A DNA stretch of 26,573 nucleotides, taken from NCBI GenBank assembly GCA_903858195.1, contig CAIOHW010000362.1, positions 1-26,573 on the forward strand. Direction: 5' to 3'. Origin of the DNA: Oligoflexia bacterium (lineage in GTDB: Bacteria > Bdellovibrionota > UBA1018). The translations under genes were made by a program, and so were the position numbers. The notes under the pieces are model-generated. The model was given only the letters and a program-made list of their open reading frames with translations, searched no databases and was not told where the DNA came from. Of the stretch, positions 14,181 through 22,475 are shown in pieces (the stretch's first letter is position 1; every line of letters begins with the position of its first letter).

Positions 14181-14567
14181 ATGCGGGTGCTCGTCATCGA
14201 AGATGATCAGTCTGTTCGTGACACTATCGGACTTGTTCTGGAGGCCTACCAACATCGCGCCGATCTTGCCGAGGATGAGGCCTCAGCGCTGCGTCTGCTG
14301 GAGCGCGGACCTGAGTTCTGGCCTGACGCGCTCCTTCTGGACCTCAGGCTCAAAGTCGGTAGCGGCGAAGAGGTTTATCGAGCCATCGAGCGCCGATTTG
14401 GAAGAGTCCCTCCTACGGTGGTGATCTCGGCCGCGCAGGAGGGCGCACACCGAGCACGCCAGCTTCCCGGGGTGAGATTTCTTGCCAAACCCTACACGGT
14501 TGAAGAGCTGCTCGGGTTGCTCGAGCAGGTGATCCTGGCCGCAGCTCCAAGTTCCAAGACTGCGTGA
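14181..14567 (+). CDS. Single-domain response regulator (CheY-like receiver)
   Basis: This stand-alone receiver domain of 128 aa has no output domain. It has the acidic pair E7-D8-D9 (VIEDD), the phosphoacceptor D54 (LLLDLRL), the switch residue S83 (VVISA) and K103 in FLAKPY, so it should be phosphorylatable. Such proteins act as CheY-like protein-binding switches or phosphorelay carriers (family knowledge); the partner kinase is not in the window. ATG 14181 begins directly at the first beta strand. It diverges from the lyase gene with only 36 bp between starts. Its last 76 bp, encoding helix 5 and a short tail, overlap the convergent phosphodiesterase gene. Confidence 0.88.
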   Translation: MRVLVIEDDQSVRDTIGLVLEAYQHRADLAEDEASALRLLERGPEFWPDALLLDLRLKVGSGEEVYRAIERRFGRVPPTVVISAAQEGAHRARQLPGVRFLAKPYTVEELLGLLEQVILAAAPSSKTA

Positions 14568-15280
14568 AGGGCGAGATGGTCTGAGAGCCGCGTCCACGGA
14601 GCTCCTGCCAGCGTGCGTGATTCGATGGCTTTCATTCCCCTGAAATAGATGCGATCGAGCCTGAGCGCAGGCATCCACGACGGAAAGGTGCGGGCGTGCC
14701 GACCGTTGAGTGACTGGTAGGCTTCAGTAATTCCGAGGCGCTTTTCGAGGATGGGGCTTGCGCGCTCACGCCAGTCATTGAAATCGCCCGCGATGATGAC
14801 CGGATCGTGTCGATGGATCATGCGGTGGATCCGATGGCAGACGCGCCTGACCTGGCTTCTGCGGTCGGCTTCAAGGAGTCCCAGATGGATCGAGAGTGCG
14901 TGGAGCCTCTGGCCTGCCTCCGGAACCTCGGTGTTCGGCACGTGGATCTCGGCGTGCAGGATCCCACGGCGCTCGACCGAGTTGGTGGAGATGTCGGTAT
15001 TCTCGCTAAATAGGATCGGATACTTGCTCAAAATTGCGTTTCCGTGGTGCCCCAGCGATGACACGGCATTTCGGCCGTAGGCATGGTGATGCCAGATGCT
15101 GTCAGCCAGGAACTCGAGCTGCGAGGCCTTCTCGGCCGTCTCAAACCCGAGCACCTCCTGCAGGAAGACGATATCGGCTGGGACCTCACGCAGGGCATCC
15201 CTGATCCAGTGCAGGACTCTCACCCTTCTGGTGTGCTGGAAACCTTTGTGGATGTTGTAGGTGACGACCGAGACTTTCAT
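14492..15280 (-). CDS. Endonuclease/exonuclease/phosphatase (EEP) family protein, YbhP-like
   Basis: This is a 262-aa metal-dependent phosphodiesterase or phosphatase of the DNase I/sphingomyelinase fold. The active-site elements are complete and in order: N9 (SVVTYNIHKG), E42 (FLQEV), H132 (SIHLG), D166 and N168 (AGDFNDW), D209 (LDRIYF) and D234-H235 (SDHLALHAVLEL). In E. coli the related ybhP lies beside the cardiolipin synthase gene clsB (established knowledge), and here it is coupled to a PLD-family gene by an ATGA overlap. A role in membrane phospholipid metabolism is therefore more likely than DNA repair, but this is inference. ATG 15280 starts exactly at the first conserved strand. The last 25 codons, a Ser-rich tail (SSNPSSSSTV), extend into the convergent response-regulator gene. 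Confidence 0.85.
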   Translation of the reverse strand: MKVSVVTYNIHKGFQHTRRVRVLHWIRDALREVPADIVFLQEVLGFETAEKASQLEFLADSIWHHHAYGRNAVSSLGHHGNAILSKYPILFSENTDISTNSVERRGILHAEIHVPNTEVPEAGQRLHALSIHLGLLEADRRSQVRRVCHRIHRMIHRHDPVIIAGDFNDWRERASPILEKRLGITEAYQSLNGRHARTFPSWMPALRLDRIYFRGMKAIESRTLAGAPWTRLSDHLALHAVLELGAAARITCSSNPSSSSTV

Positions 15281-17172
15281 GCTGATCCGAGGACTCTCAC
15301 TGCAAGGATCAGGGCCGATGCGATCACCAGTCCATGGATGAGCAGGAGCCAGGGACCCGGAGTCATGTAGTGGCTCTGTGACAGGAACTTGAGATGCACG
15401 GATGCTCCGGGTGACCACCACGCAAGCCAGGTGTCGATGAAGCGACGAGTTCCGAAACGCGGAATGAACTCGCGGCGCCTCAAGCGAGTCCAGCGGGAGA
15501 GGGCGTTTGGAAACATCCTGCCCCAGAGGGTGCTTGCCACCGTGGCTGACCACCATGAAATCAGGATGAGCATGGAGGCATTCTCGGCCGGGAGTGCCAG
15601 TAGCGTGAGCACCGCGCATGCCAGAAACGGTACGGGGTAGATCCAGACGGAGGTGAGCAGTGCAGCAAGCACCGCACCGATGCCCTGGGCGCGGCCATCG
15701 AGCTCAAGAAGGCAGTAGGCCATGGCCGGCAGCCACGAAAGCATCAGGGCAATGGGCGTGGCTGCGCCGTCGAGCGAGTACTGACGGATCTTTCGTTTGG
15801 TGCGGTAAAAAAGCGGGAGGGAGGGATCCACCCATTCATGCCACGGGAGGCGATCGAGCCACCGATCCCACGCAGGTGATTTCTCGAGGAGCATCTCGAT
15901 CTCGAGAACGGCATCTACCGGTACCAGATGCACGGGATGAACCCAGTGGCGGCGCAGGTCTTCACGCAGGGATGCGATTCGCAGGCGATCTGCACCGGCT
16001 GCCTCTTGAGTTGCGTCGATCGTGAGCATGATCTCGGAGTCAAGCCTAAGCGCTCGGTCCGAGAAGTTTGCCGACCCCATTGAAAGCCAGCGATCATCGA
16101 CGAGCAGGATCTTGGAGTGCACATAAACCGGACGAGGACCCGAAAACGGACGGAAAACCTCCAGCCTGACCCGATCAGGGTGCCGTCTTGCGAAAGCCTG
16201 AATCATCGCCAAAAGCCGAGTTTGCCTGCGGATCATTCGACTGCTGAGGCCTCTGAGCAGGGAGTTGTCGGCGATGATCAGGGTGATCTCCAGGAGCTCA
16301 GTGGACTGAGAGCAGTGGCGCTTCATCAGTCGAACCAGGTGGTGCGCGACTTTTTCAGACCAGAAGTACTGGCCCTCAAGCCAGAGGTGCCGCCTGGTCT
16401 GGGAGATCAAGTGGGAAAATAGAAACTCGACTTCACGCGTGATTCGGGCGTCCGGCTCGGAGTGGGTTCGGCTCAGGTGCATTACAGTGTGGCCGTCACC
16501 TGGGGGCTCGGCCCTCGGGAAGGGGATGCTCGAGAGCGCACGCCAGCGGGAGGCAACGTGCTCGAGCAGGTCCGAGCAGGCCTGGCCCGATACCTCAAGC
16601 CCCAGCTCATGGTAGGGCCCGTGGGTTTCATGCGTATGGTCGAGCGAGCGGGCAGGGTCATGGGGGAGGTGACGGGTCGAGTCCCAGCGATCGCCACAGA
16701 GGTCGACGCTGCCCACAAGCGCCGTGTGCCCGTCCACGATCACGAGCTTTTCGTGGTGCGAGGCTCCGAGCGGGTGGCGGTTGTCGAAGACGAGGTGGAC
16801 TCTGGGATGGATCTCCTCCCAGATACGAGTCTGAAGCCATTCGCGCTGCGGCATGTAGAACATCGGGTGATCCCAGAGAAGCAGGTAGAGTCGCAGCTCG
16901 GGTGCCCTGTCGCAGAGGCGAAGGACCTTCTCGCGCAGCGTCTCGGTGTGGGCGGGCTCCAGATCGGGCGTCAATCCGCTGACGGAAGGTTTTCGAAGCC
17001 TGAGTCTTGAGTCCAGTTGCCAGCCCACCACCACGATCGAACGCCTGGCTTCCTCCCAAAGCTCCGAGACTCGGTCAAAATGCGGCTCGGCGTCCCAGAT
17101 GGTCTTCCACCGCCTGACTGAACCGGTTCGCCAGATGCCGCGTCGAAATTCCAAATTCCGATCAGTTTTCAA
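15277..17172 (-). CDS. Phospholipase D / cardiolipin-synthase-like enzyme with C-terminal membrane (VTT-like) domain
   Basis: This is a two-HKD phospholipase D superfamily enzyme, presumably a transphosphatidylase acting on membrane phospholipids. HKD1 is H140-K142-D147 (HHEKLVIVDG) and HKD2 is H352-K354-D359 (VHSKILLVDD), each followed by GS and N/D residues as in the family. Residues ~470-630 form a hydrophobic C-terminal region. Its pattern of a GR-containing loop (GRMFPNA), then PGASVHLKFL and a final PGPW plus helix resembles a divergent VTT/DedA-type domain, known from PLD-VTT fusions. At 631 aa it is longer than plain ClsB (~413 aa). The start is a TTG at 17172 with only a weak GAGG upstream. 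I chose it because the conserved VRRWKTIWDAE region near residue 20 requires an upstream start and no ATG is available. It is coupled to the EEP gene by ATGA. Confidence 0.85.
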   Translation of the reverse strand: MKTDRNLEFRRGIWRTGSVRRWKTIWDAEPHFDRVSELWEEARRSIVVVGWQLDSRLRLRKPSVSGLTPDLEPAHTETLREKVLRLCDRAPELRLYLLLWDHPMFYMPQREWLQTRIWEEIHPRVHLVFDNRHPLGASHHEKLVIVDGHTALVGSVDLCGDRWDSTRHLPHDPARSLDHTHETHGPYHELGLEVSGQACSDLLEHVASRWRALSSIPFPRAEPPGDGHTVMHLSRTHSEPDARITREVEFLFSHLISQTRRHLWLEGQYFWSEKVAHHLVRLMKRHCSQSTELLEITLIIADNSLLRGLSSRMIRRQTRLLAMIQAFARRHPDRVRLEVFRPFSGPRPVYVHSKILLVDDRWLSMGSANFSDRALRLDSEIMLTIDATQEAAGADRLRIASLREDLRRHWVHPVHLVPVDAVLEIEMLLEKSPAWDRWLDRLPWHEWVDPSLPLFYRTKRKIRQYSLDGAATPIALMLSWLPAMAYCLLELDGRAQGIGAVLAALLTSVWIYPVPFLACAVLTLLALPAENASMLILISWWSATVASTLWGRMFPNALSRWTRLRRREFIPRFGTRRFIDTWLAWWSPGASVHLKFLSQSHYMTPGPWLLLIHGLVIASALILAVRVLGSA

Positions 17173-17220
17173 GGTCTTGTCATTGCCTCACCATTCGGGC
17201 CGATGCTAACTTGAAAGTCT
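17173..17220. promoter_or_regulatory. Divergent promoter region between the PLD gene and aspS
   Basis: This 48-bp gap separates the TTG start of the PLD gene from the aspS ATG. A TTGCCT (17183-17188) and a TGCTAACTT (17204-17212) could form a weak -35 and extended -10 for aspS, leaving a very short leader. The match is poor and this assignment is tentative. Confidence 0.25.
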
Positions 17221-19041
17221 ATGCAACGGACGGTGCGAAGCCACACTTGTGGTGAACTGCGGGCGACCCATGAGGGTCAGGAAGTGATGCTGTGCGGATG
17301 GGTCGGCAAGCGGCGCGACCATGGGGGGCTCGTCTTCATCGACCTGCGCGACCGCCATGGAATCACCCAGCTGGTGTTCGATCCTTCGGAGGTCAAAGCC
17401 CCCGAGCTCCACGAAAAAGCGGGAAGGCTACGCAACGAGTATGTGCTCTGGGCCAAGGGCAAGGTGCGCAGGCGGCCGGGTACGATGGCCAACTCCACCA
17501 TGGCGACCGGCTCGATTGAAGTCGTGGCCTCTGATCTCGCGATCCTTTCCGAGGCCAAGACTCCTCCTTTCGTGATCGATGACGAAGCCGAGGTAGCCGA
17601 GACGCTCCGGCTCAAGTATCGCTACCTCGATCTGAGGCGGCCATCACTGCAGAAGAACCTGCTCACCCGGCATCGCATGCTCCAGATCGTCCGCAACCAC
17701 CTCGACGAGCATGGTTTCTGCGAAATCGAGACTCCGATCCTGTACAAGTCGACGCCCGAGGGCGCGCGCGACTTCATCGTGCCCTCGCGTCTCAACCCCG
17801 GAACTTTCTATGCGCTCCCCCAGTCGCCACAGACGCTCAAACAACTCCTGATGGTGAGCGGGATGGATCGCTACTACCAGATCGCCCGATGCTTTCGTGA
17901 CGAGGATCTTCGAGCTGATCGCCAGCCCGAGTTCTCGCAGATCGACATCGAGACTTCTTTTCTCGACGAAGAGGCGTTTTTTCCGATCCTCGAGGAGATG
18001 ATGAAGAAGCTCTGGAAGCAGATCCTCGGCCAGGATCTGCCGACGCCGTTTCCTCGCATGAGCTACAAGGACGCGATGAGCCGGTTTGGAAGCGACAAGC
18101 CGGATGTTCGATTCGGGCTTGAGCTTCAGGACATCTCAAAGCTTTTTGAAAAGAGCGGCTTTCAGGTGTTCCAGAACGCACTCAAGACCAACGCCCGCGG
18201 CCTCACGGGCTCCATCCGGGCGATCGTGGTTCCGGGGGCGGCCGAAAAGTATTCGCGCAAGGATCTCGATGATCTTCAGGCCAACGCCGCTCTTTTTGGC
18301 GCCAAGGGCCTGCTTTGGATCAAGGTCCAGGCCGGAGGCGAACTCCAGAGTCCTGCAGCGAAGTTCTTCAGCGACTCCGAGAAGCAGGGCCTCGTCCAGC
18401 AGCTCGGACTCAAGGAAAAAGACCTCGTGCTTTGCGTGGCTGATCCACGCAACAAGGTGGTCTGTGAGTCGCTGGGTGCGCTTCGCCTCACGGTGGGTGC
18501 TCGCGAGGGCATGATCCCGAAGCTGGGCGAGGGCAAGCCCGCGTTTTTGTGGGTGATGAACTTTCCGCTGCTTGAGTTCGATGATCGCGATGGCCGGTAT
18601 TATGCCTGCCATCATCCTTTCACTTCGCCGAGACCGCAGTTCTTCGAGGATTTCGTTGCAGGTCGTAACCTCGACCACATCGAAGCCAGTGCCTACGACA
18701 TGGTTCTGAACGGCGTGGAGGTGGGTGGGGGGAGCCTTCGCATCTACCGGCAGGAAGTGCAGCAGGCGATGTTCAAGCTGCTGGGACTTACGCCCGAAGA
18801 GGCCCGTCAGAAGTTCGGCTTCTTCCTCGAGGGTCTCCAGTACGGCACGCCACCGCATGGGGGAATCGCCTTTGGCGTTGATCGTCTCGCCGCGCTCCTG
18901 TGCGGCGTGGGTCCGATCCGTGACGTCATGGCATTTCCGAAGACCCAGCGCGGCACCTGCCTCATGTCCGAGTCACCCTCGGAGGTGAGTCCGGAGCAGC
19001 TTGCCGAACTCGGGGTGTCGATCACCGCCAAGCGCGACTGA
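17221..19041 (+). CDS. aspS: Aspartyl-tRNA synthetase, bacterial type
   Basis: AspRS charges tRNA-Asp with aspartate in the cytoplasm. The 606-aa protein has the N-terminal OB anticodon-binding domain (~1-110, CGWVGKRRDHGGLVFIDLRD), class II motif 2 (YYQIARCFRDEDLRADRQPE, from about residue 218), a bacterial GAD insertion (~300-410) and motif 3 near the C-terminus (GGIAFGVDRLAALL, ~545-558). Length and order are normal for the bacterial type. H34 in RRDHGG occupies the position where non-discriminating AspRS such as that of Pseudomonas aeruginosa has His and discriminating E. coli AspRS has Leu. This suggests it may also charge tRNA-Asn, with GatCAB finishing Asn-tRNA. ATG 17221 is used; the ribosome binding site is weak. 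glpD follows after 5 bp. Confidence 0.97.
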   Translation: MQRTVRSHTCGELRATHEGQEVMLCGWVGKRRDHGGLVFIDLRDRHGITQLVFDPSEVKAPELHEKAGRLRNEYVLWAKGKVRRRPGTMANSTMATGSIEVVASDLAILSEAKTPPFVIDDEAEVAETLRLKYRYLDLRRPSLQKNLLTRHRMLQIVRNHLDEHGFCEIETPILYKSTPEGARDFIVPSRLNPGTFYALPQSPQTLKQLLMVSGMDRYYQIARCFRDEDLRADRQPEFSQIDIETSFLDEEAFFPILEEMMKKLWKQILGQDLPTPFPRMSYKDAMSRFGSDKPDVRFGLELQDISKLFEKSGFQVFQNALKTNARGLTGSIRAIVVPGAAEKYSRKDLDDLQANAALFGAKGLLWIKVQAGGELQSPAAKFFSDSEKQGLVQQLGLKEKDLVLCVADPRNKVVCESLGALRLTVGAREGMIPKLGEGKPAFLWVMNFPLLEFDDRDGRYYACHHPFTSPRPQFFEDFVAGRNLDHIEASAYDMVLNGVEVGGGSLRIYRQEVQQAMFKLLGLTPEEARQKFGFFLEGLQYGTPPHGGIAFGVDRLAALLCGVGPIRDVMAFPKTQRGTCLMSESPSEVSPEQLAELGVSITAKRD

Positions 19042-19046
19042 GCTCG

Positions 19047-20777
19047 ATGGATTTCTCTTTCCAGACCCGCAGGCGCGACCTGGATCGCCTCCGCAAGGAG
19101 GAGTTCGACGTGCTTGTGATCGGGGGTGGGATCACCGGAGCGGCAGTCGCACGCGAGTGCGTGAGTCGTGGACTTTCGGTGGCGCTCGTCGAACGGCGGG
19201 ATATCAGCCACGGGACGTCATCGAGGAGCTCCAAGCTCATCCACGGGGGGCTTCGTTACCTCGAAAAATTCCAGTTCAAGCTCGTGTTCGAGGCGCTCGC
19301 CGAGCGGGCTCTTCTCCTCGGTACGGCTCCCACGATGGTGCGGCCGCTGCCTTTTTACTTTCCTGTGTACCGGGGAGATCGCCCGAGCCGGGGCCTTCTC
19401 GCGATGGGCATGTGGCTCTACGACGTGCTCTCGCTATTCAGGGCGCCCGGGTTTCACCGGTCGCTCGGGCGCGATCAGATGCTGGCTGAGATTCCTGCGC
19501 TCCGAAGCGAGGGCCTGCAGGGGGGCTTCAGGTATTTCGATGCTTCCATGTGGGATGACGTGCTTGGGGTGGAGATCCTTCGGGATGCAAGCCAGCACGG
19601 AGCTGCGGTTGCCACCTATTGCGAGGCGACTTCACCCGTCTTTTCGAAGACTGGCGATCAGGAATCGCTCCAGGGTTTCAATATTCGCGACTGCGAACCC
19701 GGAGCCGTACCTGGCGAATTTGCAGTGCGCGCCCGCCAGGTCATCGTATGCGCAGGGCCCTGGACCGACGAGCTCGGGTCCAGGCTTGCAAGTAGCTGGA
19801 AGCCGTGGCTCAAACCCAGCAAGGGTGTGCATCTGGTGTTTGATCTCAAGCGGCTTGCGCTCCCCGGGGCTCTCGTCATGGCGCACCCGGATGACGGCCG
19901 GATCTCGTTTGCCATACCGCGGCCTGACTACGGGGGCGGTGTGGTGATTGTCGGAACGACCGACGCGCCGACCCCGGCCGATCCGGACCGGGCTGAAATC
20001 ACCTACGAGGATGTCTCTTATCTCCTCAAGCTTCTATCGAGGAATTTTCCATCACTCGGGCTCGGGCTCGATGACGTGCTGAGCGCCTACATCGGGGTCA
20101 GGCCCCTCATGGATCCAAAGAGCGGCGGAGACGGACATTCGTCCCGTCATCTGCAGCAGATCAGCCGTGAACACTTCATCGACTCAGGACCCGGAGGAGC
20201 GGTGCTGGTTGCCGGGGGCAAGTACACGACCCATCGAACGATGGCGCACGAGATCCTGGAGTTCGCAGTTGCACGCAACGAGTCCATCCGCTCGAGGCAA
20301 TCCAAACGGTTCTCAACCGAGTCGCCTATCAACTCGCGGGCAACGTTGGACGCGATCGAGCGGGCCAGACTGCACCCGAGGGCCGGCGCGGTCGAAAAAG
20401 AACTTTGGGAGCGCTACGGTGCCGAAGCGCTCGAGATCCTCGGCATCGAGCAGGAGCATCCAGCTCGGGGTGACTCACCCGAGGGGTTTCCGAGAATCGA
20501 GGCCCAGCTTCGATTTGGCATTCGAATGGGCATGGTCCTGCACCTCGAGGATTTTTATCTGAGACGTATCCCACTCTTTGCTTCGCGCAAGGATCATGGA
20601 CTTCCGTGGCTCGACCGACTCGCCGAGGTCTGGGCCGAGGAGCTTGAAAAGACTTCCGCGGCCGCCGAGGCCGAAAAAAAGGCGCTGATGACGGAGCTTG
20701 CCGCACGCGAGAGCTGGCGTTTAGCCCTGCCGACCTCAGCGCAGGAGAAGGGCGCTTCCAAAGTCGCGGGGGTCTGA
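19047..20777 (+). CDS. glpD: FAD-dependent aerobic glycerol-3-phosphate dehydrogenase
   Basis: GlpD oxidises glycerol-3-phosphate to dihydroxyacetone phosphate at the inner membrane and passes electrons to quinone. The N-terminal FAD-binding motif VLVIGGGITGAAVARECVSR starts at residue 22. It is followed by the family-defining GTSSRSSKLIHGGLRYLE (~55-72), and later GVHLVFDL, GTTDAP, VRPLM and GGKYTTHRTMA. The C-terminal ~160 residues correspond to the DAO_C region and end in a charged helical tail. The 576-aa length is normal. ATG 19047 lies 5 bp after aspS. The last 42 bp overlap the convergent ggt gene, so the final ~13 residues (QEKGASKVAGV) are probably a non-conserved extension. No glpF or glpK is present in the window. 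Confidence 0.95.
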   Translation: MDFSFQTRRRDLDRLRKEEFDVLVIGGGITGAAVARECVSRGLSVALVERRDISHGTSSRSSKLIHGGLRYLEKFQFKLVFEALAERALLLGTAPTMVRPLPFYFPVYRGDRPSRGLLAMGMWLYDVLSLFRAPGFHRSLGRDQMLAEIPALRSEGLQGGFRYFDASMWDDVLGVEILRDASQHGAAVATYCEATSPVFSKTGDQESLQGFNIRDCEPGAVPGEFAVRARQVIVCAGPWTDELGSRLASSWKPWLKPSKGVHLVFDLKRLALPGALVMAHPDDGRISFAIPRPDYGGGVVIVGTTDAPTPADPDRAEITYEDVSYLLKLLSRNFPSLGLGLDDVLSAYIGVRPLMDPKSGGDGHSSRHLQQISREHFIDSGPGGAVLVAGGKYTTHRTMAHEILEFAVARNESIRSRQSKRFSTESPINSRATLDAIERARLHPRAGAVEKELWERYGAEALEILGIEQEHPARGDSPEGFPRIEAQLRFGIRMGMVLHLEDFYLRRIPLFASRKDHGLPWLDRLAEVWAEELEKTSAAAEAEKKALMTELAARESWRLALPTSAQEKGASKVAGV

Positions 20778-22475
20778 GACCGCCTCGCGGAGCGAGGCTG
20801 CCATCACGCGGCAGTGCACCTCGCCTCGACGAACCTTGTGCCCGCGCCTCCGGAGCCCTTCATCCACGGCGGCAGGAATGGAGACTTCTGGGGGGGCTTC
20901 CTCGATCACGAGCTCATCCGGAATCCACTGTTGGTGCACCCTCGGGGCCGAGACGGCCTCACCCAGCGAGCGTCCGTCGATCCACTGTGAGAGGAGCGTC
21001 TGGGCGATGCAGGTGATGATGCGCGTGCCTCCCGGGGCGCCAATCGCCAATACGGGTCGATCTTCGCCGTCTGGAGTGCGCTCGACTACGATCGTGGGGG
21101 TCATGCTCGAGAGGGGAGTCTTGCCGGGTTCAATGCGGTTGGGGGCGCCACCCACGGCGCCGTAGAGGTTTCTGACTCCGGTGGCCACGCTAAAATCATC
21201 CATCGTATTGTTGAGCAGGATGCCGGTGCCCGAGATGACCTGGCCACTTCCCATCCAGCCGTTGATCGACTGTGTGGTGGCAATGGCATTTCCCTCGCGG
21301 TCCATCAGCGAGAGGTGGGTCGTGTCGTTCGATTCATTGCCTAAATCGTGCGATGGCTCGTTCGACCCCTCGGGCAGGATCTCAGTTGCAGGGAGTGCCT
21401 TCTCGCTTGCCGGGCCTTCCATGTAGCGGCGGCGTCGGGCGTCGAGATAGGCGCTCGAGAGCAGCCAGTCCTGGGGGAGGCGAGTGAAGGCCGGATCTCC
21501 GAGGTAACGGGCCCGATCAGAGAAGGCCACCTGCATGGCCTGTGCAGTGCGATGGATTCCGTACTCGCTCTTGAGTCCGGCCTGTCGCAGGCGTTTGAGA
21601 TCCGGATCAAGCAGTCCAAGGATCTGCGGAATGAGGATTCCTCCCGAGCTGGGAGGCGGCATGAGCACGATCTTACGGCCCATGACCTCTGCCCGGACGG
21701 GCTTTCGCTCGATCACCCGGTACTTGGAGAGGTCCTGCGCCGTGATGGGCGAACCCATCCGCCGAAGAGCCGATGAAAGCGTCCGTGAGAGCCGGCCGGT
21801 GTAAAAGCCCTGCGATCCTTCGGCTGCAATTTGTCGTAGCGTCACCCCGAGCTCGGGCTGCCGCAGCAGATCACCGCTCTTCAGGGCGCTCCCGTCAGGC
21901 CGCAGAAAGATCCGCGTCGCATCGGCGTCGCCCGCGAGCACGTCTCGCCGATCAGCGAGCGCGAGGGCCAGGGCCGGGTATACAGTAAAGCCCTGCTCCG
22001 CCAGTTCGATCGCGGGCTGCAGCACTTGCTTCCACGGCAGTTTTCCCTGACGGGCGTGCACCCAGCCGAGCCCTGCGACCAGTCCCGGAATCCCGCCACC
22101 CAGAGGAGTGTCCTGCAGGAGCGGCAGAATGGCCTCGGGTTTTTCCTTCAGAAGCTTTTCTGGCAGGCGGATGCCGGCCGGGGCGCGCTCCCGGAAGTCC
22201 AGCGCAAGCCAGCTCTTGCTGGCCGCGTGGTAAGACACCCAGAATCCGCCACCCCCAATCCCGGTAGAGTGGGGCCTTTCAACCGAGATCACGAATGAGG
22301 CCGCAACTGCGGCATCCACCAGATTGCCTCCCTCCTTAAGAAGGCGGGCTGCAGCCCGGGTTGAAGCCACTCCCTGAGTCGCGATCGAGACCCGTGCCGG
22401 CCTGCTGCAGGCCCCAAAAAGCACTGCTGCCGCGAGAACCGGCACGACTCTCAGTGGGTTCCCGGGCAGTCGCAT
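20736..22475 (-). CDS. ggt: Gamma-glutamyltransferase, predicted lipoprotein or exported
   Basis: GGT hydrolyses or transfers the gamma-glutamyl group of glutathione and related peptides in the periplasm, after cleaving itself into two subunits (family knowledge). The autocleavage/nucleophile threonine is T385 in NDTTHLSLMDREGNA, matching E. coli T391. Substrate-carboxylate R95 lies in DFRERAP. The GTGILLNNTMDDFS element is present, and PLSSMTPTIV and GAPGGTRII complete the small subunit. The N-terminus is hydrophobic and ends LFGAC (C23), a plausible but non-ideal lipobox with Phe at -3; it may be lipid-anchored. The 579-aa length is normal. Its ATG shares one base with the mlaD stop (TAATG), so translation is coupled to the transporter operon. 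The final 42 bp overlap glpD. Confidence 0.93.
   Translation of the reverse strand: MRLPGNPLRVVPVLAAAVLFGACSRPARVSIATQGVASTRAAARLLKEGGNLVDAAVAASFVISVERPHSTGIGGGGFWVSYHAASKSWLALDFRERAPAGIRLPEKLLKEKPEAILPLLQDTPLGGGIPGLVAGLGWVHARQGKLPWKQVLQPAIELAEQGFTVYPALALALADRRDVLAGDADATRIFLRPDGSALKSGDLLRQPELGVTLRQIAAEGSQGFYTGRLSRTLSSALRRMGSPITAQDLSKYRVIERKPVRAEVMGRKIVLMPPPSSGGILIPQILGLLDPDLKRLRQAGLKSEYGIHRTAQAMQVAFSDRARYLGDPAFTRLPQDWLLSSAYLDARRRRYMEGPASEKALPATEILPEGSNEPSHDLGNESNDTTHLSLMDREGNAIATTQSINGWMGSGQVISGTGILLNNTMDDFSVATGVRNLYGAVGGAPNRIEPGKTPLSSMTPTIVVERTPDGEDRPVLAIGAPGGTRIITCIAQTLLSQWIDGRSLGEAVSAPRVHQQWIPDELVIEEAPPEVSIPAAVDEGLRRRGHKVRRGEVHCRVMAASLREAVSDPRDFGSALLLR

Noticed and set aside
18136..18858. 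Minus-strand open frame (240 codons) inside aspS
   Set aside because: The plus strand is unambiguous AspRS throughout; no supporting start site or domain.
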